IMG/VR virus record: IMGVR_UViG_3300030104_004584 | Coordinates: 1 to 29,793 of that record | Length of the DNA stretch: 29,793 nt | Source of the DNA: a virus | Reading direction: 5' to 3' (one strand) | In this document: piece by piece, positions 22,862-29,700 of the stretch | How the letters are laid out: every line of letters starts with the position of its first letter | How positions within the stretch are numbered: the first letter of the stretch is position 1 | Position numbers and translations under genes: made by a program | Notes under the pieces: generated by a model | The model's database searches: none | The model's input: only the letters and a program-made list of their open reading frames with translations | What the model was told of the DNA's origin: nothing

Positions 22862-23454
22862 TAGTTAAATACTCCTCGCAAACTACTAAATGCACTTGAC
22901 AACTCACTGCCTTTTGGAAAATAACCACGTTGCATAGTTCTCATACCATAATCCAATAATGTTCCAGTAGCTTGTGTTCTTCCATAAGCTCTTTGGTTTG
23001 CCGCTCTAATAGTGTTTGCATAAACTTTGTTTTGTGTTTCCCAAGCGTCTGTAAAATCTTCATATGCAAATTCTTTTGCTGTTTCCGCCATAACATCAAC
23101 TGGTGTGCCTTGTGTAACATCAACTCCACTAACGCCAAATTGTGTTAATTGTGTTCCAACTGCTTTTCTAAATTGTTTTCTTCTTCTAGATGATCGTAGT
23201 GCCGCGGCATCTTCTATATTTTTTATTTCATATTCTGTTAGTGCGGCTTGTTGATTAGCAAGATTAACTTGTTGTGCCGCTAACGCTGACGTTGAAGCCA
23301 TTGCAATAAATGGGGATACAACGCTTACAACACTTCCAATTGTTGATAAAGTTCCCAACAATGATGATGTTGTTGCCGCAGTGGCTAAACTTGCTCCGCC
23401 TGCCGCTCCTGAGGCTAAAAATGCTGGCGCCGCCGCTGGTGCTAAAAATGGCAT
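22861..23454 (-). CDS. Internal virion protein (gp14-like), 197 aa
   Basis: The protein has an Ala/Ser-rich hydrophobic N terminus (AAPAFLASGAAGGASLATAA, then TLSTIGSVVSVVSPFIAMAS) followed by an Ala/Gln-rich helix (ALAAQQVNLANQQAALTEYE) and a basic segment (ALRSSRRRKQFRKAVGTQLT), as in podovirus gp14-like core proteins that insert in the outer membrane at infection. The length equals T7 gp14 (196 aa). It is coupled to tail tube B upstream by an ATG overlap and to the next gene. Confidence 0.82.
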   Translation of the reverse strand: MPFLAPAAAPAFLASGAAGGASLATAATTSSLLGTLSTIGSVVSVVSPFIAMASTSALAAQQVNLANQQAALTEYEIKNIEDAAALRSSRRRKQFRKAVGTQLTQFGVSGVDVTQGTPVDVMAETAKEFAYEDFTDAWETQNKVYANTIRAANQRAYGRTQATGTLLDYGMRTMQRGYFPKGSELSSAFSSLRGVFN

Positions 23455-25580
23455 TATGAATCTCCTCCAGTTGTTACAGGCACTTTATATTCAATTGTAG
23501 CACCCAATATTGTTGCTTTCAATGGTTCATTGACATTAGCAGTTATAGTAATGTCTGGACCACTTCCATTTAAATAAACAACTTTAGTTCCTGTGTATGT
23601 CGTTGGTGTTGCATTTATAGTTGTTGAATTAAATGTTTCAAACCCTACATCGTAAGTATCAAATACTAACGACTGTGTGTTATTTAATATCACATCAGCA
23701 CGTTTTTTAATAATTGACTCACCTCTTTGCGAGTATGTTTGTCCAACTATAACTGTTGCTGGTAATGTTTCAATTGCACTATCATAATGCAATCCTGCCG
23801 CAACATTAGTATATGTTGCTGATAAACTTCCTACACCACTTCCATTTAGTGCTATATTTGAATGCACACTTTGATCTGCCATAACTCTTACAGTTGTGCT
23901 TGGTAAGTGATCTAATGTTATTGATGTTTGACTAGATGATTCATCTGCCAAATAACTATCAACATAGAATTCTCTATTACTCATTTTTTCCAAATATATT
24001 CTATCTGAACTATTGATTGTTCTTTTTACTAGCACGTATAAAGTTTCATCAACTTCTACACACGCTTTAAATGTTCCTTCAGTTTCAATTCTGCTCCAAC
24101 CTAATACATCTTTTTCAACGTTGATTGACATACAGGCCAAATTACCTGTGCCATTTACTACAAATACATAGTTTGAGTTTGTGTCCGCAAATGATCTTAT
24201 ATAACATAAATCAAATGGATTACTTAAAATATGGTGACTTATAAGTGAGTAGTTTTTTGCTTGATATCCATCTGTGTTATAGTTGTAAGCAAACGCTCTT
24301 AATTCTGTGTTGTTTGATAAAAACATAGCTTCTGTATCAACTAACGCTGGCTTGTGTTGATTATTCATTATACCATAGTTTGTTTGTTTTGAAATTGATA
24401 CATTAATTGGTGTAACAGGATTTCCTTCCATTAACCATTCTCCACTTGATGCAAAAATGTATAATTGTTGCACACTCATTAAGTGATATATTATACTAAT
24501 TTCATCTGAAGCCATTGTAAAACTAAATCCAGCATCATCAGTTATTGCACCTTTAATATGTTCTTCAACTTCAATACTTGATGTTCCTGAACTTGATGTT
24601 GTAATTTTTTCTAATTCAACTGATTTTGTTGTTGGTTTAAAATTATAATATGAAGCACTTTGACTTCCAAATACTGTTGATGGTTTATCTCTACTACCAC
24701 CAAATATTAATCTGTTTTGATGGAATGTAACACTTCTAGGCCAACCCCCGCCATATGTTGAACTTAAATTACTAAATGCATCTATGTCCCATTCATCATT
24801 TAATACATTGTCAGCATTAACTAGTTCTTCTTCAATTGTGCAATATGCTACACTTGTTGAATCAACTTGATGTATTTTTGCTAATCCACCATTTAATTGG
24901 ATATGCATATTAACGTGTCCAGCTGGCCAACTTGAGTTAGTCCATTGATATGTTCCGCCTGATAGTTCTAGTTTAACATTTGCACCAAAAGCCACATTTG
25001 GCTCACCTGCCATACTGTGTCCTGTTGGATAGTTTGCTACTGCTGTTACAGTGATTCCACTATCAAAACTAAAATTAGCTAATGGAACATAATCAAAATC
25101 TAAATTTCTTGCAGTCCAAGCCGTGTGTGATGCACCTCTTACAATTTTAATAGGTCTAAAATCTTCGTGACATATAATCATTGTGTCCAATGATTGTGCA
25201 AATCTTAATGATGAAATAGTTGTTGCGTCCCAAGGACAAACATTTGAACTTGCACCATTAGTAACAGTTGCTTGATATAAATCATCTTTATATACGTGAA
25301 ATTTGTTTGGTTCAAACACTAATACATATTCTTGTTCATTACCAAAGTTAAATGATAATAATCTAGAACTTGTATGAAATCCTGCGTCTGGTCCTGTTGT
25401 TTCTGGATGATCATCAATAAATTCAAAACCTGGTCTTCTTTTTACTCCACCTTGTGGAAGTATTAACCAGTTTTTACAAGTTCTTAATCCAGCCTTATAG
25501 ATGTTTGTGTCAGCCCTTGCTTCCATATATGGACCAACTTCACCTTTTGTAAATAAAAATTGTGTTTGTTTTAATGTCAC
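23454..25580 (-). CDS. Tail tubular protein B (gp12-like), 708 aa
   Basis: This forms the nozzle of the short tail. The N terminus contains the signature of podovirus nozzle proteins: QFLFTKGEVGPYMEARADTN, then YKAGLRTCKNWLILPQGGVK (about 29-48) and RRPGFEFID. The rest is beta-rich, as expected for a propeller. The start is a GTG (25580) after AAGAGG, 4 nt downstream of tail tubular A. T7 gp12 is about 794 aa, so this is slightly short but complete. Confidence 0.9.
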   Translation of the reverse strand: MTLKQTQFLFTKGEVGPYMEARADTNIYKAGLRTCKNWLILPQGGVKRRPGFEFIDDHPETTGPDAGFHTSSRLLSFNFGNEQEYVLVFEPNKFHVYKDDLYQATVTNGASSNVCPWDATTISSLRFAQSLDTMIICHEDFRPIKIVRGASHTAWTARNLDFDYVPLANFSFDSGITVTAVANYPTGHSMAGEPNVAFGANVKLELSGGTYQWTNSSWPAGHVNMHIQLNGGLAKIHQVDSTSVAYCTIEEELVNADNVLNDEWDIDAFSNLSSTYGGGWPRSVTFHQNRLIFGGSRDKPSTVFGSQSASYYNFKPTTKSVELEKITTSSSGTSSIEVEEHIKGAITDDAGFSFTMASDEISIIYHLMSVQQLYIFASSGEWLMEGNPVTPINVSISKQTNYGIMNNQHKPALVDTEAMFLSNNTELRAFAYNYNTDGYQAKNYSLISHHILSNPFDLCYIRSFADTNSNYVFVVNGTGNLACMSINVEKDVLGWSRIETEGTFKACVEVDETLYVLVKRTINSSDRIYLEKMSNREFYVDSYLADESSSQTSITLDHLPSTTVRVMADQSVHSNIALNGSGVGSLSATYTNVAAGLHYDSAIETLPATVIVGQTYSQRGESIIKKRADVILNNTQSLVFDTYDVGFETFNSTTINATPTTYTGTKVVYLNGSGPDITITANVNEPLKATILGATIEYKVPVTTGGDS

Positions 25581-25584
25581 TTTT

Positions 25585-26181
25585 TTAGCCTCTTACTATG
25601 TATGCTCCTTGATGAGCTCTAATTAATGATCCTGGACCAACAATAGTTTTAGCTGGTTCTTCTTGACCATCACTAATTCTTGCTTGTCTTAATTTGTTTT
25701 GGAATTCATTATATAGACGCTCGTGTATTGAGCCTATACCAGTAAGTGCTTCAGACATTTCAAATGCCAATTTTGCGACTAAACATTCTGTAAAGTATGC
25801 AGGAAAGTCTGCTTCATCCTGTTCTTTAATATAAACTAAATTTGCTACAGCAAAATTTGTATATACTTTATCATCTTCAACGCTATAGTTTTCATCATAA
25901 TTTCCATTTGCATCAAATATTCCTAATACTTTTACAATGCTTGATGGAAGTTGATAAACATAGTCATAATTTTTATCTAAAATTGTTTGTGATAATTGTG
26001 CTAATGCAACTTTAGTAGTTGCAAAATTCCAGTTTGCATAACTAAACAAAGTCGTAGTTACCGTGTCATACATATTTGAAACTACTTGTGCCTCTCTAGT
26101 ATTTGCAGTAAAACTAGTTATTGGACCTGCACCAAGTCTAATTAACGCCATTGAAGCTATTTTTTCTTTAGTCATTGCCAT
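25585..26181 (-). CDS. Tail tubular protein A (gp11-like), 198 aa
   Basis: This adaptor joins portal and nozzle. The size (198 aa; T7 gp11 is 196) and the sequence fit: an N-terminal KIASMALIRLGAGPITSFTA segment, the RLGA turn typical of this family, YDTVTTTLFSYANWNFAT and the LYNEFQNKLRQARISDGQEE end. An exact TATAAATA octamer lies 28 nt upstream, so tail genes may be transcribed separately from the capsid. The start at 26181 follows GGAGAT. Confidence 0.9.
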   Translation of the reverse strand: MAMTKEKIASMALIRLGAGPITSFTANTREAQVVSNMYDTVTTTLFSYANWNFATTKVALAQLSQTILDKNYDYVYQLPSSIVKVLGIFDANGNYDENYSVEDDKVYTNFAVANLVYIKEQDEADFPAYFTECLVAKLAFEMSEALTGIGSIHERLYNEFQNKLRQARISDGQEEPAKTIVGPGSLIRAHQGAYIVRG

Positions 26182-26209
26182 CTTATATGATCTCCACTTA
26201 CTATATCTA

Positions 26210-26217
26210 TATTTATA
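26210..26217 (-). promoter_or_regulatory. Exact TATAAATA octamer upstream of tail genes
   Basis: On the minus strand TATAAATA followed by TAGATATAG lies 28 nt before the tail tubular A start. Its first three bases belong to the 3' arm of the hairpin at 26215-26241. It would separate transcription of tail genes from that of capsid. Confidence 0.65.
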
Positions 26218-26241
26218 TAGGGCGACAATGCCGCCCTATAT
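26215..26241 (-). other. GC-rich hairpin between capsid and tail genes
   Basis: ATATAGGGCG (26215-26224) pairs perfectly with CGCCCTATAT (26232-26241), with a 7-nt loop. On the minus strand no T-run follows, since the stem runs into the TATAAATA octamer. It could pause or process the capsid message, or act as a rho-type or attenuating site. Confidence 0.55.
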
Positions 26242-26253
26242 TTTAGTCAATTA

Positions 26254-27129
26254 TTATGCTTCAGTAACTTTAACTTCTACTAAACCACTTGCGTCAATTA
26301 CTGCACATCCTTGTGAGAATTCTGCAGTTACTAAATGAGCAACTTTTTGAGGGACATAATCAAATCTTGAAGTAATGTCCTTACCAATTGCACATCCAAT
26401 CGCGTCAGAGTGGAATGCGTAACAAGATCTTACGTTTGATGCAACTGTTAATAAGTTTGAAACAATTAGGTTAAAGCCCATTACATTTGGAATGAAACCT
26501 GTTTGCAAACCTTGAGTTGCAACGTAGTCACTTGATACTAAAGTTGTTACGTTTAACATATCAGTCAATGCTTTTGGTGATATTACCATAAATCTTTTAC
26601 CATCGTTTGGAATATCAGCAGAGTTCATTGTTTCAGCAGTTTCAACTAATTTAGCTAAAACTAAACCTGATGATGCTGTAACGGCTGTCGGTGACGCCGC
26701 GTCCATAACATCAATAAGTTCTTGGTCATAAGCTCTGTTTAGAGCAGATGCAATTGCTGATTGATATGATTGTCTGTAATCAATATTAGTTTTTAATTGG
26801 TCTATATCTTCGATATATTCACCTGCAACGAAATTATTAAGTGTTGCAGTCACAGTTGCGTGAGCCGCCGTCGAACCTGTGTATGATGCACCATCACCTG
26901 GTGCTGAGAATGAACCAGAATCAGACATTGCTCTTAAGTCTGCATTTCTAGTTTTGTTTTTAATGTAACCACCTTTACCTAGTGTGTGAAATTTATATGA
27001 ACTACCAACAACTCCTCTAACAGTTCTAACTGCACCTTGCAATTTAGAAGCCGTTTGTTGAGCTAATTGAGTCACATCATCTGACCACATAGTAGTAAAA
27101 GCATTTGTTACTGTTCCGCCTACTGCCAT
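26254..27129 (-). CDS. Major capsid protein, 291 aa
   Basis: The head shell protein. The sequence fits HK97-fold phage capsids of the non-T7 type: an N-terminal segment (VTNAFTTMWSDDVTQLAQQT), a GSFSAPGDGASYTGS segment, the E-loop/spine-like region (VAGEYIEDIDQLKTNIDYRQ, then SYQSAIASALNRAYDQELID, about 102-138), the P-domain strand FMVISPKALTDML and a C-terminal AHLVTAEFSQGCAVIDASGL segment (about 265-284). The first residues after Met (AVGGTVT) suggest little N-terminal processing. The start follows AAGGAG. The leader is unusually long (about 190 nt) and contains an inverted repeat. Being at the far end of the structural cluster, it is not next to portal and scaffold as in T7. Confidence 0.88.
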   Translation of the reverse strand: MAVGGTVTNAFTTMWSDDVTQLAQQTASKLQGAVRTVRGVVGSSYKFHTLGKGGYIKNKTRNADLRAMSDSGSFSAPGDGASYTGSTAAHATVTATLNNFVAGEYIEDIDQLKTNIDYRQSYQSAIASALNRAYDQELIDVMDAASPTAVTASSGLVLAKLVETAETMNSADIPNDGKRFMVISPKALTDMLNVTTLVSSDYVATQGLQTGFIPNVMGFNLIVSNLLTVASNVRSCYAFHSDAIGCAIGKDITSRFDYVPQKVAHLVTAEFSQGCAVIDASGLVEVKVTEA

Positions 27130-27151
27130 AGTAAGTGTCTCCTTATATATT

Positions 27152-27168
27152 GTTGTTATAATAACAAC
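27152..27168 (-). other. Inverted repeat in the capsid leader
   Basis: GTTGTTAT (27152-27159) and ATAACAAC (27161-27168) form an 8-bp perfect inverted repeat with one base between. It lies 14 nt upstream of the capsid AAGGAG on the minus strand. It may stabilise the abundant capsid message or bind a regulator. Confidence 0.4.
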
Positions 27169-27325
27169 TGATTAATATTAAATTAACTATTATTTTTGAG
27201 AATTGTTGATATGTGGGTTCAAGGCTTTAAAAAAGTTATCTCTACTGCACAATCAGTTCTAAACTTATAGTCTAAACCTGTTGCACCTGGGGCCCTACTA
27301 GTGGGTTATCCCGTCTTCAACATAC
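27169..27325 (-). other. Gene-free capsid leader
   Basis: This stretch, read on the minus strand, contains GGG-ATAA-CCC and AGGGCCCC-type pairing segments, but no gene, tRNA or good ribosome site. A transcript starting at the GCTAAATA variant (27334-27327) would carry it as a 5' leader of about 190 nt to the capsid gene. Confidence 0.3.
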
Positions 27326-27541
27326 TTATTTAGCACTTAATTCTGTAATTTCTGCTTTGACCCTATTTAAATTGTCCGTAAATATTTTGATATACCACTG
27401 TTGTTGTTCTTTGTCTGGATACGTATCCGCTTTAAATTTTTTAATCTTTGAAACAAGATAGTCCTGTTCCATTTTTAAATATTCTAATCTATCCTTTGGG
27501 TCAGCTTTTTTGCTATAGCCTGGTGTATTAGCTTCACTCAT
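27326..27541 (-). CDS. Hypothetical helical protein, 71 aa
   Basis: Not recognised. ATG at 27541 is chosen over 27547 because GGGAGG lies 9 nt away instead of 3. The protein is basic and helical (RLEYLKMEQDYLVSKIKKFK; WYIKIFTDNLNRVKAEITEL), probably coiled coil. It overlaps the upstream gene by 8 nt and is the last of a coupled block of five. Its stop codon overlaps a GCTAAATA motif that could start the capsid transcript. Confidence 0.7.
   Translation of the reverse strand: MSEANTPGYSKKADPKDRLEYLKMEQDYLVSKIKKFKADTYPDKEQQQWYIKIFTDNLNRVKAEITELSAK
27327..27334 (-). promoter_or_regulatory. GCTAAATA variant octamer upstream of capsid
   Basis: On the minus strand GCTAAATA lies at the end of the 71-aa gene, about 200 nt before the capsid start. 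The same variant occurs at 929 and 10027, both in front of genes. No exact NATAAATA was found nearer to capsid. Confidence 0.35.
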
Positions 27542-27719
27542 TATCATATTCCTCCCTGTATTTGCGATACATATTAAAGAGTGCGAGTAACCGTTGTTCA
27601 GGTTTCTTTATTATGTGCAACTGTTCTTTTAGTTCAGTGATTGTTTGATTCATATCCACTTCTAACCATTCTGAAAAGGTCATTGGATACTCATTTTCTA
27701 TAGGAATGTCGTCTTGCAC
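27534..27719 (-). CDS. Hypothetical acidic protein, 61 aa, GTG start
   Basis: Not recognised. The GTG at 27719 overlaps the preceding stop (TAGTG) after a GGATAGG stretch. Helical and acidic in its first half (PIENEYPMTFSEWLEVDMNQ), then a helix (TITELKEQLHIIKKPEQRLL) and a Tyr/Arg-rich end (ALFNMYRKYREEYDNE). Part of the coupled block, possibly virion or assembly related because of its closeness to capsid. Confidence 0.7.
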   Translation of the reverse strand: MQDDIPIENEYPMTFSEWLEVDMNQTITELKEQLHIIKKPEQRLLALFNMYRKYREEYDNE

Positions 27720-27904
27720 TAGTTTGCTAACCTATCCATATGTGCGTATATACGCCCAATAACTTTGTCCAAATTTAACATCTCTTGGGTCAGCATAGCC
27801 ACCATTGTTTGCAGTTCTATGATTGTTATTAACGCCCACGTTGATAGTCCCATTAATATTGTTCCTAATAGTGCTATCAACATAGTGTTTGTTTTACGTG
27901 ACAT
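27719..27904 (-). CDS. Small membrane protein with coiled coil, 61 aa
   Basis: One membrane segment is evident (TMLIALLGTILMGLSTWALI, about residues 7-26), followed by an amphipathic helix (MLTQEMLNLDKVIGRIYAHM). It could be a second holin-type, antiholin or spanin-like protein, or a membrane factor for other functions. The ATG overlaps the previous stop (TAATG) and its own stop overlaps the GTG of the next gene. Function uncertain. Confidence 0.65.
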   Translation of the reverse strand: MSRKTNTMLIALLGTILMGLSTWALITIIELQTMVAMLTQEMLNLDKVIGRIYAHMDRLAN

Positions 27905-28143
27905 TACCAGTTTTTACAACTCCAATAACGTGCAGTCAGCTTGTTCTTTGCTGTGCTACACTTGTGCCTTGCACGGAATGACTTACGCCTTGCTGGGTTT
28001 GACTTCTTGATGGTCATATTTGGATCACCAAAACGTATAGTCTTCACGTTGCCTGTCTTGGGATTACGGACATACACTTTGAACTTCTTGCTTTCGCCTG
28101 GAGTCCGTATTGGCTTGTTAAGTGGTTTCTTCTTGTCCGCCAT
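27904..28143 (-). CDS. Conserved basic phage protein, 79 aa
   Basis: The protein is strongly basic, with the pattern KKFKVYVRNPKTGNVKTIRF, GDPNMTIKKSNPARRKSFRA and RHKCSTAKNKLTARYWSCKN. I recall this as a recurring small protein of marine and other large-host phages whose function is not established; the two Cys and Arg/Lys richness suggest nucleic-acid binding or a head component, by inference. It is coupled by TAATG to the genes before and after it. Confidence 0.75.
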   Translation of the reverse strand: MADKKKPLNKPIRTPGESKKFKVYVRNPKTGNVKTIRFGDPNMTIKKSNPARRKSFRARHKCSTAKNKLTARYWSCKNW

Positions 28144-28241
28144 TAGTATTTCTTTTTAGATTTGTAAGACTTCTTCTTACCTTTACTTTTACTTTTAGTT
28201 GATTTACTTTTACTTTTATACATTTTCATTTTATACGCCAT
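28143..28241 (-). CDS. Lys/Ser-repeat micro-protein, 32 aa
   Basis: Starts with ATG at 28241 after CAGGAG and ends in TAATG overlapping the 79-aa gene. Almost half of the residues are Lys, in a Lys-Ser repeat (YKSKSKSTKSKSKGKKKSYK) with Tyr at both ends. This is the composition of DNA-condensing or internal peptides. The gene leads the minus-strand block and is driven by the palindromic octamer at 28408-28421 through a 165-nt leader. Too short for family assignment, but the ribosome site and coupling argue it is real. Confidence 0.65.
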   Translation of the reverse strand: MAYKMKMYKSKSKSTKSKSKGKKKSYKSKKKY

Positions 28242-28282
28242 TTGATATCTCCTGTTCTGACTTAACTGATCCTACTACACGG

Positions 28283-28299
28283 AACGTTGCTACAACGTT
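28283..28299. other. 7-bp perfect inverted repeat in small-gene leader
   Basis: AACGTTG (28283-28289) and CAACGTT (28293-28299) with a 3-nt loop. It lies in the 165-nt leader of the 28241 block, 42 nt before its start. Confidence 0.35.
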
Positions 28300-28407
28300 A
28301 TAATTGTGTCCGCTGACCGCAGTGACCAGTCTCGTCTAAAGTGTTGCAACAGCGTCAGTTAATATGGCTACAATGGCTCTCAAAATGAGGCTATGACACT
28401 GAAGCAA

Positions 28408-28421
28408 CATAAATATTTATG
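28408..28421. promoter_or_regulatory. Palindromic bidirectional octamer site
   Basis: CATAAATATTTATG is a perfect 14-bp palindrome and holds an exact NATAAATA on each strand. The plus strand faces the HNH gene at 28436 (14 nt after it) and the minus strand faces the small-gene block at 28241. Both directions can be served from one site. Confidence 0.6.
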
Positions 28422-28435
28422 CAGAGAGAGGCATT

Positions 28436-28783
28436 ATGGCAAAAAGAAAGAATCGTCCTACGATATCAAATTGGACACAAGCAATATTTAAAAGACAGAT
28501 ACGCAAAAACAAACGTGGTTGTTGGATATGGCAACGTTGCAGATCAACGGCAGGTTACGGCATATTGAGATACGACAATCGTAACTGGTTAGCCCACCGT
28601 TATGCTGTGTTGTTGTTCAAACTGGCTACGCCACGCAAACTAGAACGTAGTGTTGTATTGCACACCTGCGACAACGGACACGGTGGTTGCGTCAATCCCA
28701 AGCACTTACAGGTAGGCACACAGCAACAGAACGTAACGGATATGAAGCGTAAAGGTCGTATGCGACATCCCAAACAACAATAG
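28436..28783 (+). CDS. HNH endonuclease, 115 aa
   Basis: The protein is a small HNH nuclease of the homing/AP2-linked type often called HNH_3. Motifs are CWIW (29-32), YGILRY, the LAHR-Y segment, VLHTCDN (74-80; His76, Asp79), CVNPKHL (85-91; Asn87, His90) and GTQQQNVTDMKRKG with Asn99. The basic N terminus (AKRKNRPTIS) would bind DNA. A free-standing homing role is typical, but in phages related HNH proteins also assist packaging. It is read from the palindromic octamer and is isolated by an adjacent 1-kb gene-free stretch, so transfer is plausible. Confidence 0.9.
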   Translation: MAKRKNRPTISNWTQAIFKRQIRKNKRGCWIWQRCRSTAGYGILRYDNRNWLAHRYAVLLFKLATPRKLERSVVLHTCDNGHGGCVNPKHLQVGTQQQNVTDMKRKGRMRHPKQQ

Positions 28784-28808
28784 AACCAAGGTGGATCCAA
28801 GGTGATCA

Positions 28809-28828
28809 CACAGTTTGGGGCAACTGTG
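28809..28828 (+). other. Hairpin downstream of HNH gene
   Basis: CACAGTT (28809-28815) and AACTGTG (28822-28828) form a perfect 7-bp stem with a 6-nt loop. No T-run follows, so it is at best a weak terminator. It lies 25 nt after the HNH stop. Confidence 0.35.
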
Positions 28829-28977
28829 GCACCCGCTTTATAGAAAATTATGGCCGATTTTAATTGCTTTTAGTATGTATTATCATCTTGCAAAATAGTG
28901 GGGCCACCCTAAAAAAACAATTGCAAGTTGTTCTGATAAATTCATCTTTGCCATCTTGCTAGTATTTTTTTACAAAT

Positions 28978-29014
28978 CACTGTGCATCATATTATACCAC
29001 TGTGCCTCACTGTG
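28978..29014 (+). repeat. Three phased CACTGTG repeats
   Basis: CACTGTG occurs at 28978-28984, 28998-29004 and 29008-29014, spaced 20 and 10 bp, whole helical turns. ATTATACCAC precedes the second copy and recurs at 29641. An iteron or multimeric protein site is plausible. Confidence 0.5.
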
Positions 29015-29059
29015 ATCAATAAGCTAACGTTCGCTGTGACTTCTGCCCCACACTAATAC

Positions 29060-29100
29060 CACTATGGTTCTAGATCAATTTGCTTACGCAAATCATAGTG
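29060..29100 (-). other. Stem with GTAA-type loop (minus strand)
   Basis: ATTTGC (29078-29083), TTAC and GCAAAT (29088-29093) form a 6-bp stem whose loop reads GTAA on the minus strand. CACTATG (29060-29066) and CATAGTG (29094-29100) can pair outside it across an unpaired segment. Small stems of this type recur in the window. Confidence 0.4.
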
Positions 29101-29329
29101 ATCAAGCAAAGCTGGATCAATCTTGCAGATAGCGTCTCTGTAGTGCTCTTAGTCTGCGTCATTCATCACAGCTCTAACTATTACAACTTACAGTTAAGTT
29201 ACAGTATTATCAATATAATCACATTACCATAGCTCTAAAGCTGTCAATAGTAGTTACTGCGTAATGTCGCTCAAGTGTTCGCTCTAACTAGCTTTTAGCT
29301 ATCTACTATGCTTTAGGATACAACACGCA

Positions 29330-29378
29330 ACGCATAACTGCTACTATTACTACTACTTCTATTGTTGCAGTTATGCGT
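29330..29378. other. Perfect 12-bp inverted repeat
   Basis: ACGCATAACTGC (29330-29341) pairs with GCAGTTATGCGT (29367-29378) across 25 nt. It is the longest perfect stem of the gene-free region. It may be a cruciform, an RNA stem or a protein site. Confidence 0.5.
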
Positions 29379-29385
29379 CAGTCTA

Positions 29386-29407
29386 ATAGTATGCTTACGC
29401 ATACTAT
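29386..29407. other. 9-bp stem with TTAC/GTAA loop
   Basis: ATAGTATGC (29386-29394), TTAC, GCATACTAT (29399-29407) form a perfect stem. On the minus strand the loop is GTAA, as in the hairpin at 29078-29093. Confidence 0.5.
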
Positions 29408-29622
29408 AGTGTTTATAGAATATCTCGCTACGCTCGTAACTAGCTGATTGCTAACGCAACAGCTACGAGAGGAGGCGACAGACTCCGACAAAATACTGTG
29501 TTTCAGCTTGGGGGTTTTTTGTGGAGGATGCCGCAGAATTTTATTTTTTTTTGCTAGAGACTCTAAACAATCAGAGAGTTGTTGAAAGTCTGTGTGTAAT
29601 CAGTATAGGCAGACTTATGTGG

Positions 29623-29700
29623 ATACCACCGTGACCCAGCATTATACCACCGTTCTCCACTGTAGCAGGCAGGTGATTTCTACGGTGATACCACGGTGAT
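29623..29700. repeat. Phased ATACCACCGT / ACGGTGAT motifs
   Basis: ATACCACCGT occurs at 29623-29632 and 29644-29653 (21 bp apart). ACGGTGAT occurs at 29682-29689 and 29693-29700 (11 bp apart), and is the inverted form sharing the core CACCGT. Two inverted pairs in whole helical turns form a classic protein-binding array. Confidence 0.5.

Noticed and set aside
27140-27325. Possible tRNA (GGTTCAA-like TPsiC segment in the capsid leader)
   Set aside because: No 7-bp acceptor or anticodon stem can be built around it on either strand, and no discriminator or CCA-adjacent pairing is present.
29502-29552. G-run and T-runs as a terminator
   Set aside because: No convincing stem precedes the T-runs at 29515 and 29543, so I do not call a terminator.
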